Shown one piece after another: positions 17,482-25,878 of a stretch of DNA of 35,079 nucleotides. The notes beneath the pieces were generated by a model. The model saw only the letters and a program-made list of their open reading frames with translations. It was not told the origin of the DNA and did not search any database. This stretch comes from an uncultured Tateyamaria sp. (lineage in GTDB: Bacteria > Pseudomonadota > Alphaproteobacteria > Rhodobacterales > Rhodobacteraceae), in NCBI GenBank assembly GCA_905480645.1, contig CAJQRC010000054.1, positions 1 through 35,079 of the forward strand, read 5' to 3'. How positions within the stretch are numbered: position 1 is the stretch's first letter; every line of letters begins with the position of its first letter. Made by a program: the position numbers and the translations under genes.

Positions 17482-18201
17482 ATGAATGACGCAAAGATCC
17501 GCCTTTATGTAGAGCACTCTTTAGGGCAGGGGCAATCCATTGCGCTCTCTCGGGAACATGCGCATTACCTTTTTGGAGTTATGCGGCTTTCTGTTGGTGC
17601 TGCTATACTGCTATTCAACGGTACCGAAGATGGTGAATGGCGGGCTGAAGTGATAGTGGCTGGAAAGCGAAATGGTATTGTAAAGTGCACCTTTCAAACG
17701 CAAAGTTTACAACTACCGCCAAATCTTTGGTTGATGTTTGCTCCAATTAAGAAGTCACGTACTGATTTTATTGTTGAAAAAGCTACAGAAATGGGTGTGA
17801 GTTGTATCTTACCTGTACAAACAGATTTTACCAACGCGAAACGCATACAACTGGATAGGCTTCAAGCTCATGCAGTTGAGGCTGCTGAGCAATGTGGTGG
17901 TACATTTGTGCCTAGGGTGCAAGATATGCAACCTTTTGATAAGGCGCTAGCTGAGCTCGGTGATCGTCAGTTGCTGTTTTGTGATGAGAAAATGGTAGGT
18001 GAAAAACCAATTATGCGCAAAACTCCTGGGCCTTGGGCGATTCTGATTGGACCAGAAGGTGGGTTTTCTAAACGTGAACGCGATCATTTAAGCAGTTTGA
18101 AGCAGTCCTGTACAATATCACTTGGCCCACGCATTTTGAGGGCTGATACTGCTGCCGTTGCAGCTTTGACTATCTGGCAGATGACGTTAGGTGATTGGTA
18201 G
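17482..18201 (+). CDS. rsmE: 16S rRNA (uracil1498-N3)-methyltransferase
   Basis: RsmE methylates U1498 of 16S rRNA using S-adenosylmethionine. The 239-residue protein begins with the PUA-like part (AKIRLYVEHSLGQGQ). It ends with the SPOUT knot: KKSRTDFIVEKATEMGV, LIGPEGGFSKRE and LGPRILRADTAAVAAL. Its ATG lies only 11 nt from the divergent ubiA start, and I see no Shine-Dalgarno, so the mRNA may be leaderless or start inside ubiA. The downstream membrane-protein start is 68 nt after its stop. Confidence 0.94.
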   Translation: MNDAKIRLYVEHSLGQGQSIALSREHAHYLFGVMRLSVGAAILLFNGTEDGEWRAEVIVAGKRNGIVKCTFQTQSLQLPPNLWLMFAPIKKSRTDFIVEKATEMGVSCILPVQTDFTNAKRIQLDRLQAHAVEAAEQCGGTFVPRVQDMQPFDKALAELGDRQLLFCDEKMVGEKPIMRKTPGPWAILIGPEGGFSKRERDHLSSLKQSCTISLGPRILRADTAAVAALTIWQMTLGDW

Positions 18202-18269
18202 AAAAATTAGCTCTGGTAAAAGCCAGTATTATTTTGAAACTACACTTGGATAGCAGTAGGAAAGACATC

Positions 18270-18803
18270 ATGAGTTTTATCAGACCTGAAGCCTCAGCTG
18301 CTGTATGGCGTTGGCGCGAGCTAGTGGTGGGAGTACTTCTGGCGCTTTTAGCAATTTGGTGGTTTTTGGGACCAAAAGGCCTGTTGGGGTGGATTGCGCC
18401 TGTTGTACTCGTTGGGGCTATTGCACTAATTGCAGTGGGACTACAGCTTGGACGTTTTCGCGGTACTGGCACCGGTACTGGTTTAGGCGCAGTTCAGGTC
18501 GATGAGGGTCAAATTACCTATTATGGACCATTGACAGGGGGCACTATTGCGTTGCGAGAACTTTCCCTCCTGAAGTTTGATGGAAGTCTAAGATCTGCAC
18601 ATTGGATCCTTGAGCAGAATGATGGACCCGCACTGATGATACCGGTGGATGCGGCAGGTGCGGATGTTTTATTTGACGCCTTTGCCGTTTTGCCGGGTCT
18701 ACAAACTGAGCGGATACTGAAGAAATTGCGCAATCGACCTGAAGGAGTTGTTTTGATGTGGGAGCGCTCATCTACGCGTTTGATGGGTCAGCTTTCTAAA
18801 TGA
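18270..18803 (+). CDS. Two-helix membrane protein of unknown function
   Basis: This is a 177-residue product with two adjacent transmembrane helices (about residues 18-55, VVGVLLALLAIWWFLGP and WIAPVVLVGAIALIAVGL). A soluble domain of about 120 residues follows, rich in beta-strand-like segments (VQVDEGQITYYGPLTGGTIALRELSLLKFDG). The arrangement recalls PH-like YdbT/YqeB-style domains, but I do not recognise a family. An earlier ATG at 18195 inside rsmE is less likely, because ATG 18270 has AGGAAAG 7 nt upstream and begins just before the helices. It lies between rsmE and gshA. Confidence 0.72.
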   Translation: MSFIRPEASAAVWRWRELVVGVLLALLAIWWFLGPKGLLGWIAPVVLVGAIALIAVGLQLGRFRGTGTGTGLGAVQVDEGQITYYGPLTGGTIALRELSLLKFDGSLRSAHWILEQNDGPALMIPVDAAGADVLFDAFAVLPGLQTERILKKLRNRPEGVVLMWERSSTRLMGQLSK

Positions 18804-18955
18804 TCTGTTCAGGATTGGCACAACTTAAGATAATTGAAAATGCAGATTAATTGTACAGAAAGCAGTATGGTTAAATAGTGAATTTAGCTTCCATTGACAT
18901 GCTTGTTAAATCGCCTCATCTCTTTGATTGCAAGATAACCAAACCGGAGAGCCCA

Positions 18956-20326
18956 ATGTCTATTCCACAGTCTGGCGGTGGGCCAATTGAACATCATGGT
19001 CAATTAGCGGAATATTTGTCAGATGGTTGTAAACCTAAGACTGATTGGCGCATCGGTACAGAACATGAGAAATTTGGCTATTGTGATGTTTCTCTTAAAC
19101 CTTTGCCTTTTGAGGGTGACCGTTCGATTGAGGCAGTTCTAGGAGCTCTGCGTGATCGGCATAATTGGGCAGAAGTCTGTGAGGGTGGCAAGCTCACTGG
19201 CCTCGAAAAAAACGGTGCCAATGTATCTCTTGAGCCAGGAGGTGCACTTGAATTGTCAGGTGCACCTTTAGAAACAATTCATGAAACTTGCGATGAGGTG
19301 AACCAGCATTTGCGTGAAGTCATGGACATTGCAAGTGAAATGGGCGTGGGCTTCATTGGACTGGGTGCGGCGCCAACTTGGTCTCACGTAGAAATGCCCC
19401 TAATGCCCAAGGGTCGATATAAACTGATGGATGCTTACATGGGTAAAGTCGGTACAATGGGACGAACAATGATGCGTCGTACATGTACTGTGCAGGTGAA
19501 CCTTGATTTTGGATCTGAAGCAGACATGGTTCAAAAAATGCGTGTTGCAGTTGCATTGCAGCCGGTTGCGACTGCTCTTTTTGCAAATTCGCCTTTTTTT
19601 GAAAATAAACTGAACGGTTTCAAATCTTGGAGGAGCAGAGTGTGGCGCGATTTGGATGCTGATCGCACTGGAATGATTCCATTTATTTTTGAAGATGGCT
19701 TTGGCTTTGAGCGTTGGGTTGAATACGCGTTAGATATTCCGATGTATTTTGTTTATCGTGAGGGTAAATACATTGATGCGCTGGGTATGTCTTTTCGAGA
19801 TTTTCTGAATGGCAATTTACCAGCAATGCCTGGGCAAAAACCGAACCTTAGTGATTGGGCAGATCATTTAACTACTGCTTTTCCTGAGGCGCGAATAAAA
19901 AAATATATTGAAATGCGTGGAGCGGATGGTGGCCCTTGGCGTCGTTTGTGTGCCTTACCTGCATTTTGGGTAGGTTTAATGTATGATCAAAACGCGTTGG
20001 ATGCCGCTTGGGATTTGGTCAAAGCGTTCACTTCCGAAGATCGTGAAGCTCTTCGGGTGGCTGCGTCTGTTGACGGACTGCAGGCTAAGGTAAATGGGAT
20101 CAACATGCATGACTTGGCTCGTGAAGCGGTTGCAATCAGCAGAATGGGGTTGAAATCGAGGGCGCGTTTTGGGGCTGGTGGCTTAGTACCTGACGAAACC
20201 CATTTTCTTAACGCTCTACATGAAAGCATTGAAACCGGTAAAGTACCGGCAGATGAGCTGATTGACCGTTATAATAGTGACTGGCAAGGCGATATTTCAC
20301 GAGTATTCCAAGACTATTCTTATTAG
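18956..20326 (+). CDS. gshA: Glutamate-cysteine ligase, plant/alphaproteobacterial type
   Basis: This enzyme catalyses the first, ATP-dependent step of glutathione synthesis. The 456-residue protein belongs to the plant-like GCL class, not the E. coli class. Signature pieces are GTEHEKFGYC near 35-44, SLEPGGALELSGAPL, TCTVQVNLDF and NSPFFENKLNGF. An in-frame codon at 18878 would add 26 residues of poor quality. ATG 18956 is preferred, with GGAGA about 6 nt upstream. A TTGACA at 18894-18899 may be the -35 of its promoter, but the -10 is weak. The glutathione synthetase gene is not in the window. Confidence 0.94.
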   Translation: MSIPQSGGGPIEHHGQLAEYLSDGCKPKTDWRIGTEHEKFGYCDVSLKPLPFEGDRSIEAVLGALRDRHNWAEVCEGGKLTGLEKNGANVSLEPGGALELSGAPLETIHETCDEVNQHLREVMDIASEMGVGFIGLGAAPTWSHVEMPLMPKGRYKLMDAYMGKVGTMGRTMMRRTCTVQVNLDFGSEADMVQKMRVAVALQPVATALFANSPFFENKLNGFKSWRSRVWRDLDADRTGMIPFIFEDGFGFERWVEYALDIPMYFVYREGKYIDALGMSFRDFLNGNLPAMPGQKPNLSDWADHLTTAFPEARIKKYIEMRGADGGPWRRLCALPAFWVGLMYDQNALDAAWDLVKAFTSEDREALRVAASVDGLQAKVNGINMHDLAREAVAISRMGLKSRARFGAGGLVPDETHFLNALHESIETGKVPADELIDRYNSDWQGDISRVFQDYSY

Positions 20327-20410
20327 CATTGATTGATACTGCCATAAAATTGTGTGCGACGATTGTCTTGAATTATATCGACGGATAAAATGCCTTGTGA
20401 TAATAACGAG

Positions 20411-21022
20411 TCATTTTTTTGTACCAATTTTTGGTTCTGTACCAGCCCAAATACGGACGATGTTTTCTTTGTGTCGCCAGAAAACTAAAAAAGTCAAAAC
20501 CATACCAAGAGCTATGGCTTTAGTGGGATCAAATAAGGATATGAAAAACGTGGAGGTTGCCGCTGCAACAAGCGCACCAACAGAGGATATTCGGCTTATT
20601 CCAGCGCCTACTAGCCAAGCCAGGCAGCACGCTGTTCCAACGAATATGTTGAGTGCTAACATGAGGCCAAGGAAAGTTGCGACGCCCTTACCACCTTTGA
20701 ATTTAAGCCAGATTGGATAACAGTGTCCAATCATAGCAGTAAGGCTAGCCAACTGTGTAGCATCCTGTGCTCCGGTAATTGCCCAAGCGACTGAAAAAGC
20801 TGTGGCCCCTTTACTTGCATCTAAAAGCAAGGTGAGTGCAGCGGCAGTTTTGTTGCCTGTGCGGAGGACATTGGTTGCTCCGATATTGCCAGATCCGATC
20901 TCGCGCAAATTGCCAAGTTTCATGATTTTAGCAATTAATATCCCAAATGGGATTGATCCAAGCAGATAACCTATCGTGGCCCAAACGGTTAATAGAAAAA
21001 AAGAGGATTCAATTACGGGCAT
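20411..21022 (-). CDS. plsY: Acyl-phosphate:glycerol-3-phosphate acyltransferase
   Basis: PlsY is a small polytopic enzyme that uses acyl-phosphate to acylate glycerol 3-phosphate, the first committed step of phospholipid synthesis in most bacteria. The 203-residue protein has about five to six hydrophobic segments and the diagnostic loops GSGNIGATNVLRTGNK and FKGGKGVAT. Its start shares one base with the stop of the dihydroorotase-like gene, so it is probably translated from the same transcript. It converges with gshA across about 85 nt in which I see no strong terminator. Confidence 0.94.
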   Translation of the reverse strand: MPVIESSFFLLTVWATIGYLLGSIPFGILIAKIMKLGNLREIGSGNIGATNVLRTGNKTAAALTLLLDASKGATAFSVAWAITGAQDATQLASLTAMIGHCYPIWLKFKGGKGVATFLGLMLALNIFVGTACCLAWLVGAGISRISSVGALVAAATSTFFISLFDPTKAIALGMVLTFLVFWRHKENIVRIWAGTEPKIGTKK

Positions 21023-22305
21023 CAGGTCCTTTGATAAACGTTATTGCCGGCGACATATGTTCTGATGACTTTACCTTGCATGCGTGTGCCGTCAAATGGA
21101 GTGTTGCGAGATTTGGACTGAAGAGAACTTCTGTCCATAACGAAAGGGGCGTGGGGATCAAAAATCACTAGATCCGCTGGTGCTTGAATACTTAATCTTC
21201 CGGATGGCAAACCCAGTCTTTTGGCTGGATTAAGTGACATCGCTCGCCATAGAGTTGGTAAATCCATTGCGCCGGAATGGAAAAGCTGCATTGCAGCAGG
21301 AAGCAAGGTCTCGAGTGCCACTGCACCACTAGCCGCAGCCTCAAAAGGTAAACGTTTGCTTTCTTCATCTTGGGGAGTGTGCATTGAGCTAATTATGTCA
21401 ATCAGTCCCGTTTGGACGGCCCGAGTTATAGCAAGGCGATCGTCTTCATCACGAAGTGGCGGCTTAATTTTAAAGAAAGTTCGGTAATTTGCAACGTCCA
21501 AAGCATTCAATGTCAGGTGGTGAATAGACGTTCCTGCAGTTATGTCGAAGCCGTTATGCTTGGCGCGTTCGAGCGGGGGAAGGGCGCGAGATGTGGTAAT
21601 TTGATCCGCGTGATAGCTCGCTCCCGTCATTTCGACTATCGCTATATCACGATCGAGGCCCATGCGCTCGGCCATGGGTGGTACAGCTGGCAGTCCGCGT
21701 AAGGAGGCAAATTTTCCTGAAGTTGCTGCTGCTCCTATGCTAAGACCTGGATCCTGAGGGTGGCCCAGCACTAATGCACCTAGCGATTTTGCATATGAAA
21801 GAGCGCGCGCAAGTACTTTACTGTTGGTGACAACGTGATCACAATCAGTAAATGCAACCGCACCCGCGTCAAGTAAAAATCCGATTTCAGTCATTTGGCG
21901 ACCTTGCCGGCCTTTAGTCAGGGCAGCCATGGGCAGTACGTTGACGGGAGCGGCTTCACGAGCGCGTCGGATTACGAATTCAAGAGTCTCTGGGTTATCG
22001 ATTGCTGGATCTGTATCTGGTCGCGTTACCATAGTTGTAACACCACCTGCTGCTGCTGCTAGCCCCGCCGTGCCAAAGCTTTCTTTGTGTCGCTCTCCTG
22101 GTTCGCAGACTTTAACCCCGATATCGACAATACCTGGCGCGAGGTATTTACGGTCGCAATCGATAATCTGTGCAGCATCAGGTAGGGTGCTATTGTCAGT
22201 AATGATAGCCGCGATCTTACCATTTTTGGTTGCTAAAGCGCCTGTGGCGATATTGCGAGCGTCGGGGTCGATAAGCTTGGCGTTAGTAAAAAGTATGTCC
22301 ATCAT
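21022..22305 (-). CDS. pyrX: Dihydroorotase-like protein lacking metal ligands (PyrX/PyrC' type)
   Basis: The fold and length (427 residues) are those of a class I dihydroorotase, and it sits in the pyrB operon. The metal site is destroyed, however. The usual DxHxHLREPG reads DIGVKVCEPG at 61-70, replacing both histidines (G63, K65) and the substrate arginine (C67). The usual TDHAPH reads SMHTPQ at 307-312, replacing the catalytic Asp (M308). In Pseudomonas and other proteobacteria such inactive homologues are structural partners of aspartate carbamoyltransferase, and an active PyrC is encoded elsewhere. The same role is inferred here. The ATG overlaps the stop of the upstream small gene (ATGA). 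Automated annotation would probably call it pyrC. Confidence 0.85.
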   Translation of the reverse strand: MMDILFTNAKLIDPDARNIATGALATKNGKIAAIITDNSTLPDAAQIIDCDRKYLAPGIVDIGVKVCEPGERHKESFGTAGLAAAAGGVTTMVTRPDTDPAIDNPETLEFVIRRAREAAPVNVLPMAALTKGRQGRQMTEIGFLLDAGAVAFTDCDHVVTNSKVLARALSYAKSLGALVLGHPQDPGLSIGAAATSGKFASLRGLPAVPPMAERMGLDRDIAIVEMTGASYHADQITTSRALPPLERAKHNGFDITAGTSIHHLTLNALDVANYRTFFKIKPPLRDEDDRLAITRAVQTGLIDIISSMHTPQDEESKRLPFEAAASGAVALETLLPAAMQLFHSGAMDLPTLWRAMSLNPAKRLGLPSGRLSIQAPADLVIFDPHAPFVMDRSSLQSKSRNTPFDGTRMQGKVIRTYVAGNNVYQRT

Positions 22306-22844
22306 CCTGCAATCCAGATAATTAATCCCGTCAGGGCGAACATGACAATAAGGGCGAGTGTTGCTATACGTCCAGACATCGCTGCGTCAGAAGGCTTCTT
22401 TTTGATTGTTAAGGGAGGCGCGGTGAAGGGTTTTGCAGACTCAGCGGTCACAGTTTGGGCCGTGCGCCAATCTGTTTTTGTCTGGCTATATGTACCAATA
22501 AGGTTTAAATTTGAGGCGGGTTTAAGTGTGGTTGCAGCATTTTTAAATGCATTTGAAAAAATGATTAAGACCCAGCCACTCAAAGAGTTAAGTTTTATTA
22601 TGTCAGGGTCCAGTTGATCGCTTGGAATAGCGCAACCTTCGCTGAGGTAACCAACCAAGCCGATATCACCTAAATCAGCTAGGGCAATAATTTCAACCTG
22701 ATTGCAATCTAAATTAGTTCCAAGCGCTTTAAATATTGCTGTGGAACTGGATTTGAGCTGTTTGGCATCTTGATTGTTCATTGATAAAGAAAAGACACGC
22801 AATACTCCAGTTTCTTCTGCTGGTATTGTAATTCGAATTGTCAT
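22302..22844 (-). CDS. Conserved-position C-terminally anchored protein in the pyr operon
   Basis: This is a 180-residue protein with a soluble N-terminal region (about 1-120, starting MTIRITIPAEETGVLRVFSL), a Pro/Lys-rich linker and one C-terminal transmembrane helix (about 157-178, IATLALIVMFALTGLIIWIAG). I recognise no catalytic motif or named family. It is 4 nt overlapped with the dihydroorotase-like gene and downstream of pyrB, the place where Rhodobacterales often have a hypothetical gene. The ATG has AGGG about 9 nt upstream. A role in anchoring the PyrB-PyrX complex is possible but unsupported. Confidence 0.72.
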   Translation of the reverse strand: MTIRITIPAEETGVLRVFSLSMNNQDAKQLKSSSTAIFKALGTNLDCNQVEIIALADLGDIGLVGYLSEGCAIPSDQLDPDIIKLNSLSGWVLIIFSNAFKNAATTLKPASNLNLIGTYSQTKTDWRTAQTVTAESAKPFTAPPLTIKKKPSDAAMSGRIATLALIVMFALTGLIIWIAG

Positions 22845-23200
22845 TGTATTAGCCCTGACAGTTTATGGCTGAGGATGCTTTGGAAGTGTACAAACAAAAA
22901 AATTATTTTTAGGAGTTGATGAGCCCAATGCTACGTAATCCGAAATGTGTTGCGGCGTAACATAATAGATCCAATTATTGACCTCATTTGATAATATCAT
23001 AAGACGCGTGCCTACAGTTGCAACCATGAAAAAAATTGAAGGTCTTACAATCAGCTTTCATCTAAAACTACCAAGCTGTTTGTATAAGTTGCTTCTCGAG
23101 TTGATAAAAACTGGATGTATGGCGCGGTAGAGTCTCATAATTTTAAACTGTGGCAATAGAGTTTTTTCTTGCGATAGTGCTATTTCAACTTTCTGGTGTG
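22845..23200. other. 356-nt non-coding gap inside the pyr gene group
   Basis: This AT-rich stretch separates pyrB from the next gene on the - strand. I see no strong hairpin plus T-run, no repeat and no credible gene. The best open frame is a 34-codon + strand ATG frame at 23026-23130 with no ribosome binding site. A promoter for the downstream genes may lie here, but no box pair stands out. It may hold a decayed gene or an unrecognised regulatory leader. Confidence 0.4.
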
Positions 23201-24145
23201 TCATATCGCTTCTCTTACAGAACGTTGATTGCGCGCTAGAAGGTCCATTGCAGCCATGCGCACTGCGACACCCATCTCGACCTGTTCTTGAATGACACTG
23301 TGGTTAATATCATCCGCGAGAGTCCCATCAATCTCTACCCCACGGTTCATTGGACCGGGGTGCATTACAATGGTGTCTGATTTTGCGTTAGCTAACTTAT
23401 CTGCGTCAAGGCCATAGCGATGATAATATTCTCGTTCGGACGGAATGAAACCGCCATCCATTCGTTCGCGCTGAAGGCGCAACATCATTACCACGTCAAC
23501 GTCTTTAAGACCGTGTCTCATATCATCAAAAACTTCAACGCCAAACTCGTTGATCCCTGCGGGCATTAGTGTGGGTGGCCCTATTAATCGAATTCGATTT
23601 TCCATCTTGCCTAACAAGATAATATTAGAACGGGCAACACGGCTGTGCGCAATATCACCGCAGATTGCAATATTCAGTCGGTGTAAACGACCTTTTGCGC
23701 GCCGGATTGTAAGTGCGTCGAGGAGAGCTTGGGTAGGGTGCTCATGCCGTCCGTCTCCCGCATTTAATACCGCACAATTTACTTTTTGGGCAAGCAGGTC
23801 AACCGCGCCAGAATGGGGATGCCGGACGATTAAAAGATCCGGGTGCATTGCGTTGAGGGTCATTGCTGTATCGATCAGTGTTTCACCTTTACTGATTGAA
23901 CTTGCCTGCATCGCCATGTTCATTACATCGGCGCCCAGTCGCTTGCCTGCTAGTTCAAAACTGGCTTGTGTGCGTGTTGAGTTTTCAAAAAACATGTTGA
24001 TCTGAGTTAACCCAGTCAAAGCTGCCCCATGTTTTTCCGCGGCGCGGTTAAGTTTCACATAATCATCGGCTAAATCTAGCAGTGTGATAATTTCTTCAGG
24101 CCGAAGATATTCTATGCCCAAAAGATGGCGGTGGGTGAAAGTCAT
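23201..24145 (-). CDS. pyrB: Aspartate carbamoyltransferase catalytic subunit
   Basis: PyrB joins carbamoyl phosphate and aspartate, the first committed step of pyrimidine synthesis. Numbered from ATG 24145, the carbamoyl-phosphate loop FFENSTRTQ is at 52-60. Further conserved parts are [31 protein letters not shown] and [12 protein letters not shown]. At 314 residues it has the standard length. An ATG at 24163 would add six residues, but 24145 has AGGAA about 6 nt upstream. No pyrI regulatory gene is adjacent, as expected for enzymes that pair with a dihydroorotase-like partner. Confidence 0.95.
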   Translation of the reverse strand: MTFTHRHLLGIEYLRPEEIITLLDLADDYVKLNRAAEKHGAALTGLTQINMFFENSTRTQASFELAGKRLGADVMNMAMQASSISKGETLIDTAMTLNAMHPDLLIVRHPHSGAVDLLAQKVNCAVLNAGDGRHEHPTQALLDALTIRRAKGRLHRLNIAICGDIAHSRVARSNIILLGKMENRIRLIGPPTLMPAGINEFGVEVFDDMRHGLKDVDVVMMLRLQRERMDGGFIPSEREYYHRYGLDADKLANAKSDTIVMHPGPMNRGVEIDGTLADDINHSVIQEQVEMGVAVRMAAMDLLARNQRSVREAI

Positions 24146-24301
24146 GATATTTCCTTGACGCATTCTGTTACTTATAGTTGGTAGCCAACGGATGCGACAA
24201 GTGGTTGGACTTGAATAATTTTAAAACAACAAAATATGGTTTATTTTTTTCTGCACGCAAAACGCTTTTCTTAAATATATTATAAGCGATAGAGTTACCC
24301 A

Positions 24302-25066
24302 ATGGAATCGATTGATTATCATAGCGCGATGGCGATGTTGGCTTGGCAAGTTGAACTGGGTTGCGATGAATGTACAGCAGACGTGCCAGTTAACCGTTAC
24401 GAAATACCAAGTCTTGCTCCAAAGATAGACCAAGGCTCTGAAGCGACGCCAGTTTTAGCGTCAGAGCCTGTTTTTATTGATCCAATTAGTTTGGGCCATG
24501 TGGCAGCAGAACGAGCGCAGGATTTAGACGGTTTGCGGGCGGCTTTGGAGTCCTTTGAGCATTGTGAGCTTAGCCGTGGTGCACGAAACCTTGTATTTGC
24601 TGATGGGACCCCTGGTGCGCGTGTAATGATTATTGGAGACCCACCGAGCCTAGAAGAAGATCGAGAGGGCCGACCTTTTGTTGGTGGTGCAGGAGAGTTG
24701 CTGGATAAAATGCTAAGCGCCATTGATTTAAGCAGAAAAAGTTCTGTCTACTTGATAAACGTTATCCCATGGCGACCACCACAAAATCGTGATCCTAAGC
24801 CAGATGAAATTAACATGATACAACCTTTTTTAAAGCGCCATATTGATTTAGCTAAACCAGATGTTTTGGTTGTTATGGGTAACCAAAGTTGTAAAATTCT
24901 GCTAGGTAGCCATAGCAATATGTCGTTGCGTGGTAATTGGGGAGAGCTATTTGACAAACCTGTTTTGCCAATGCTCCACCCTACTTATTTATTGCGTAAC
25001 CCTACTGCTAAACGCGAAACTTGGGATGATTTGTTGAGTTTAAAAATGCGTCTGAGCGAAATTTAA
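24302..25066 (+). CDS. Uracil-DNA glycosylase family 4-like protein
   Basis: This 254-residue protein has a C-terminal UDG fold (about 75-254) resembling family 4 enzymes. It carries IIGDPPSLEEDREGRPFVGGAG (110-131, split by the motif itself), PWRPPQNRDP (156-165) and HPTYLLR. Family 4 enzymes hold a [4Fe-4S] cluster with four cysteines. Here only C88 is near an expected position. W157 and the hydrophobic residues around 172-173 replace two others, and a CxxC at C21/C24 lies far upstream. The motif GDPPS also departs from the usual GExPG. Alphaproteobacterial relatives that I recall share the PWRPP form. Removal of uracil from DNA is likely but not certain. Confidence 0.78.
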   Translation: MESIDYHSAMAMLAWQVELGCDECTADVPVNRYEIPSLAPKIDQGSEATPVLASEPVFIDPISLGHVAAERAQDLDGLRAALESFEHCELSRGARNLVFADGTPGARVMIIGDPPSLEEDREGRPFVGGAGELLDKMLSAIDLSRKSSVYLINVIPWRPPQNRDPKPDEINMIQPFLKRHIDLAKPDVLVVMGNQSCKILLGSHSNMSLRGNWGELFDKPVLPMLHPTYLLRNPTAKRETWDDLLSLKMRLSEI

Positions 25067-25241
25067 AATAGTTATTTTATTAAATTATATTAATTAGTTA
25101 AAAAAACGTGTCGAATCTCTACTTTCTGGGGTTTTGATTTCAGTGGAATTTTTAAATAGTGAGCGTAGTTAAACAGAATTGCTGTATGTATATTCGCAGT
25201 GCGAATTAAAGATTAATAGTCTGCATTTGTTTGGAGATTTT

Positions 25242-25784
25242 ATGGGCCAGATTGATAAAACCATTGATTTTATAGCAATAAGGATTGCTGTCTTAACCGT
25301 TAGTGATACTCGTTCAATGGATGACGATCGTTCAGGAGACGTGCTTGTTTCTCGGATTGTGAAATCAGGACATATTCTGGCAGATCGTATAATCATTCAA
25401 GATGAGCGCGACCAGATTTCGTGGCAGTTACGGACATGGTGTGATGATCCACAGATCGACGTAGTAATTTCGACAGGGGGTACTGGGCTCACAGGGCGAG
25501 ACGTGACTGTGGAGGCACATCGAGATGTTTATGAAAAAGAGATAGATGCTTTTGGTACAATTTTTACTATTATTTCGATGCAAAAGATTGGAACAAGCGC
25601 TGTGCAAAGTCGTGCAACAGGTGGCGTTTGCAAAGGCAAGTATTTGTTTGCACTGCCGGGTAGTCCTGGCGCTTGCAAAGATGCTTGGGACGAGATTTTG
25701 GAACCTCAGTTAGACTACAGGCATCGTCCTTGCAATTTTGTTGAGATATTACCACGTTTGGATGAACACCAGCGACGAAAGTAA
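25242..25784 (+). CDS. moaB: Molybdenum cofactor biosynthesis protein B
   Basis: This 180-residue protein is of the MoaB/Mog family, which adenylates molybdopterin before metal insertion. It shows RIAVLTVSDTRSMDDDRSGD near 14-33, and the substrate-binding loop STGGTGLTGRDVT at 77-89. FALPGSPGACKDAWDEIL lies in the C-terminal part. ATG 25242 has GGAG 5 nt upstream. A codon at 25179 would add 21 residues without family character. The UDG gene lies 175 nt upstream across AT-rich sequence in which I see no terminator. Confidence 0.92.
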   Translation: MGQIDKTIDFIAIRIAVLTVSDTRSMDDDRSGDVLVSRIVKSGHILADRIIIQDERDQISWQLRTWCDDPQIDVVISTGGTGLTGRDVTVEAHRDVYEKEIDAFGTIFTIISMQKIGTSAVQSRATGGVCKGKYLFALPGSPGACKDAWDEILEPQLDYRHRPCNFVEILPRLDEHQRRK

Positions 25785-25878
25785 CCAAGTTTAAAAGTAA
25801 CAGTATTGTTGGTAGGTATTCAGTAGCAGCGCTTTAGGTTAAACTCAAACGGGCGTGCTGTTGAAAAAGGCTAAAAAA

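Noticed and set aside
23026-23130. 34-codon frame in the pyrB gap
   Set aside because: No ribosome binding site, no motif, and on the strand opposite the surrounding genes.
24221-24433. 70-codon - strand frame upstream of pyrB
   Set aside because: Overlaps the start of the UDG gene on the other strand, and its composition is unlike neighbouring proteins.
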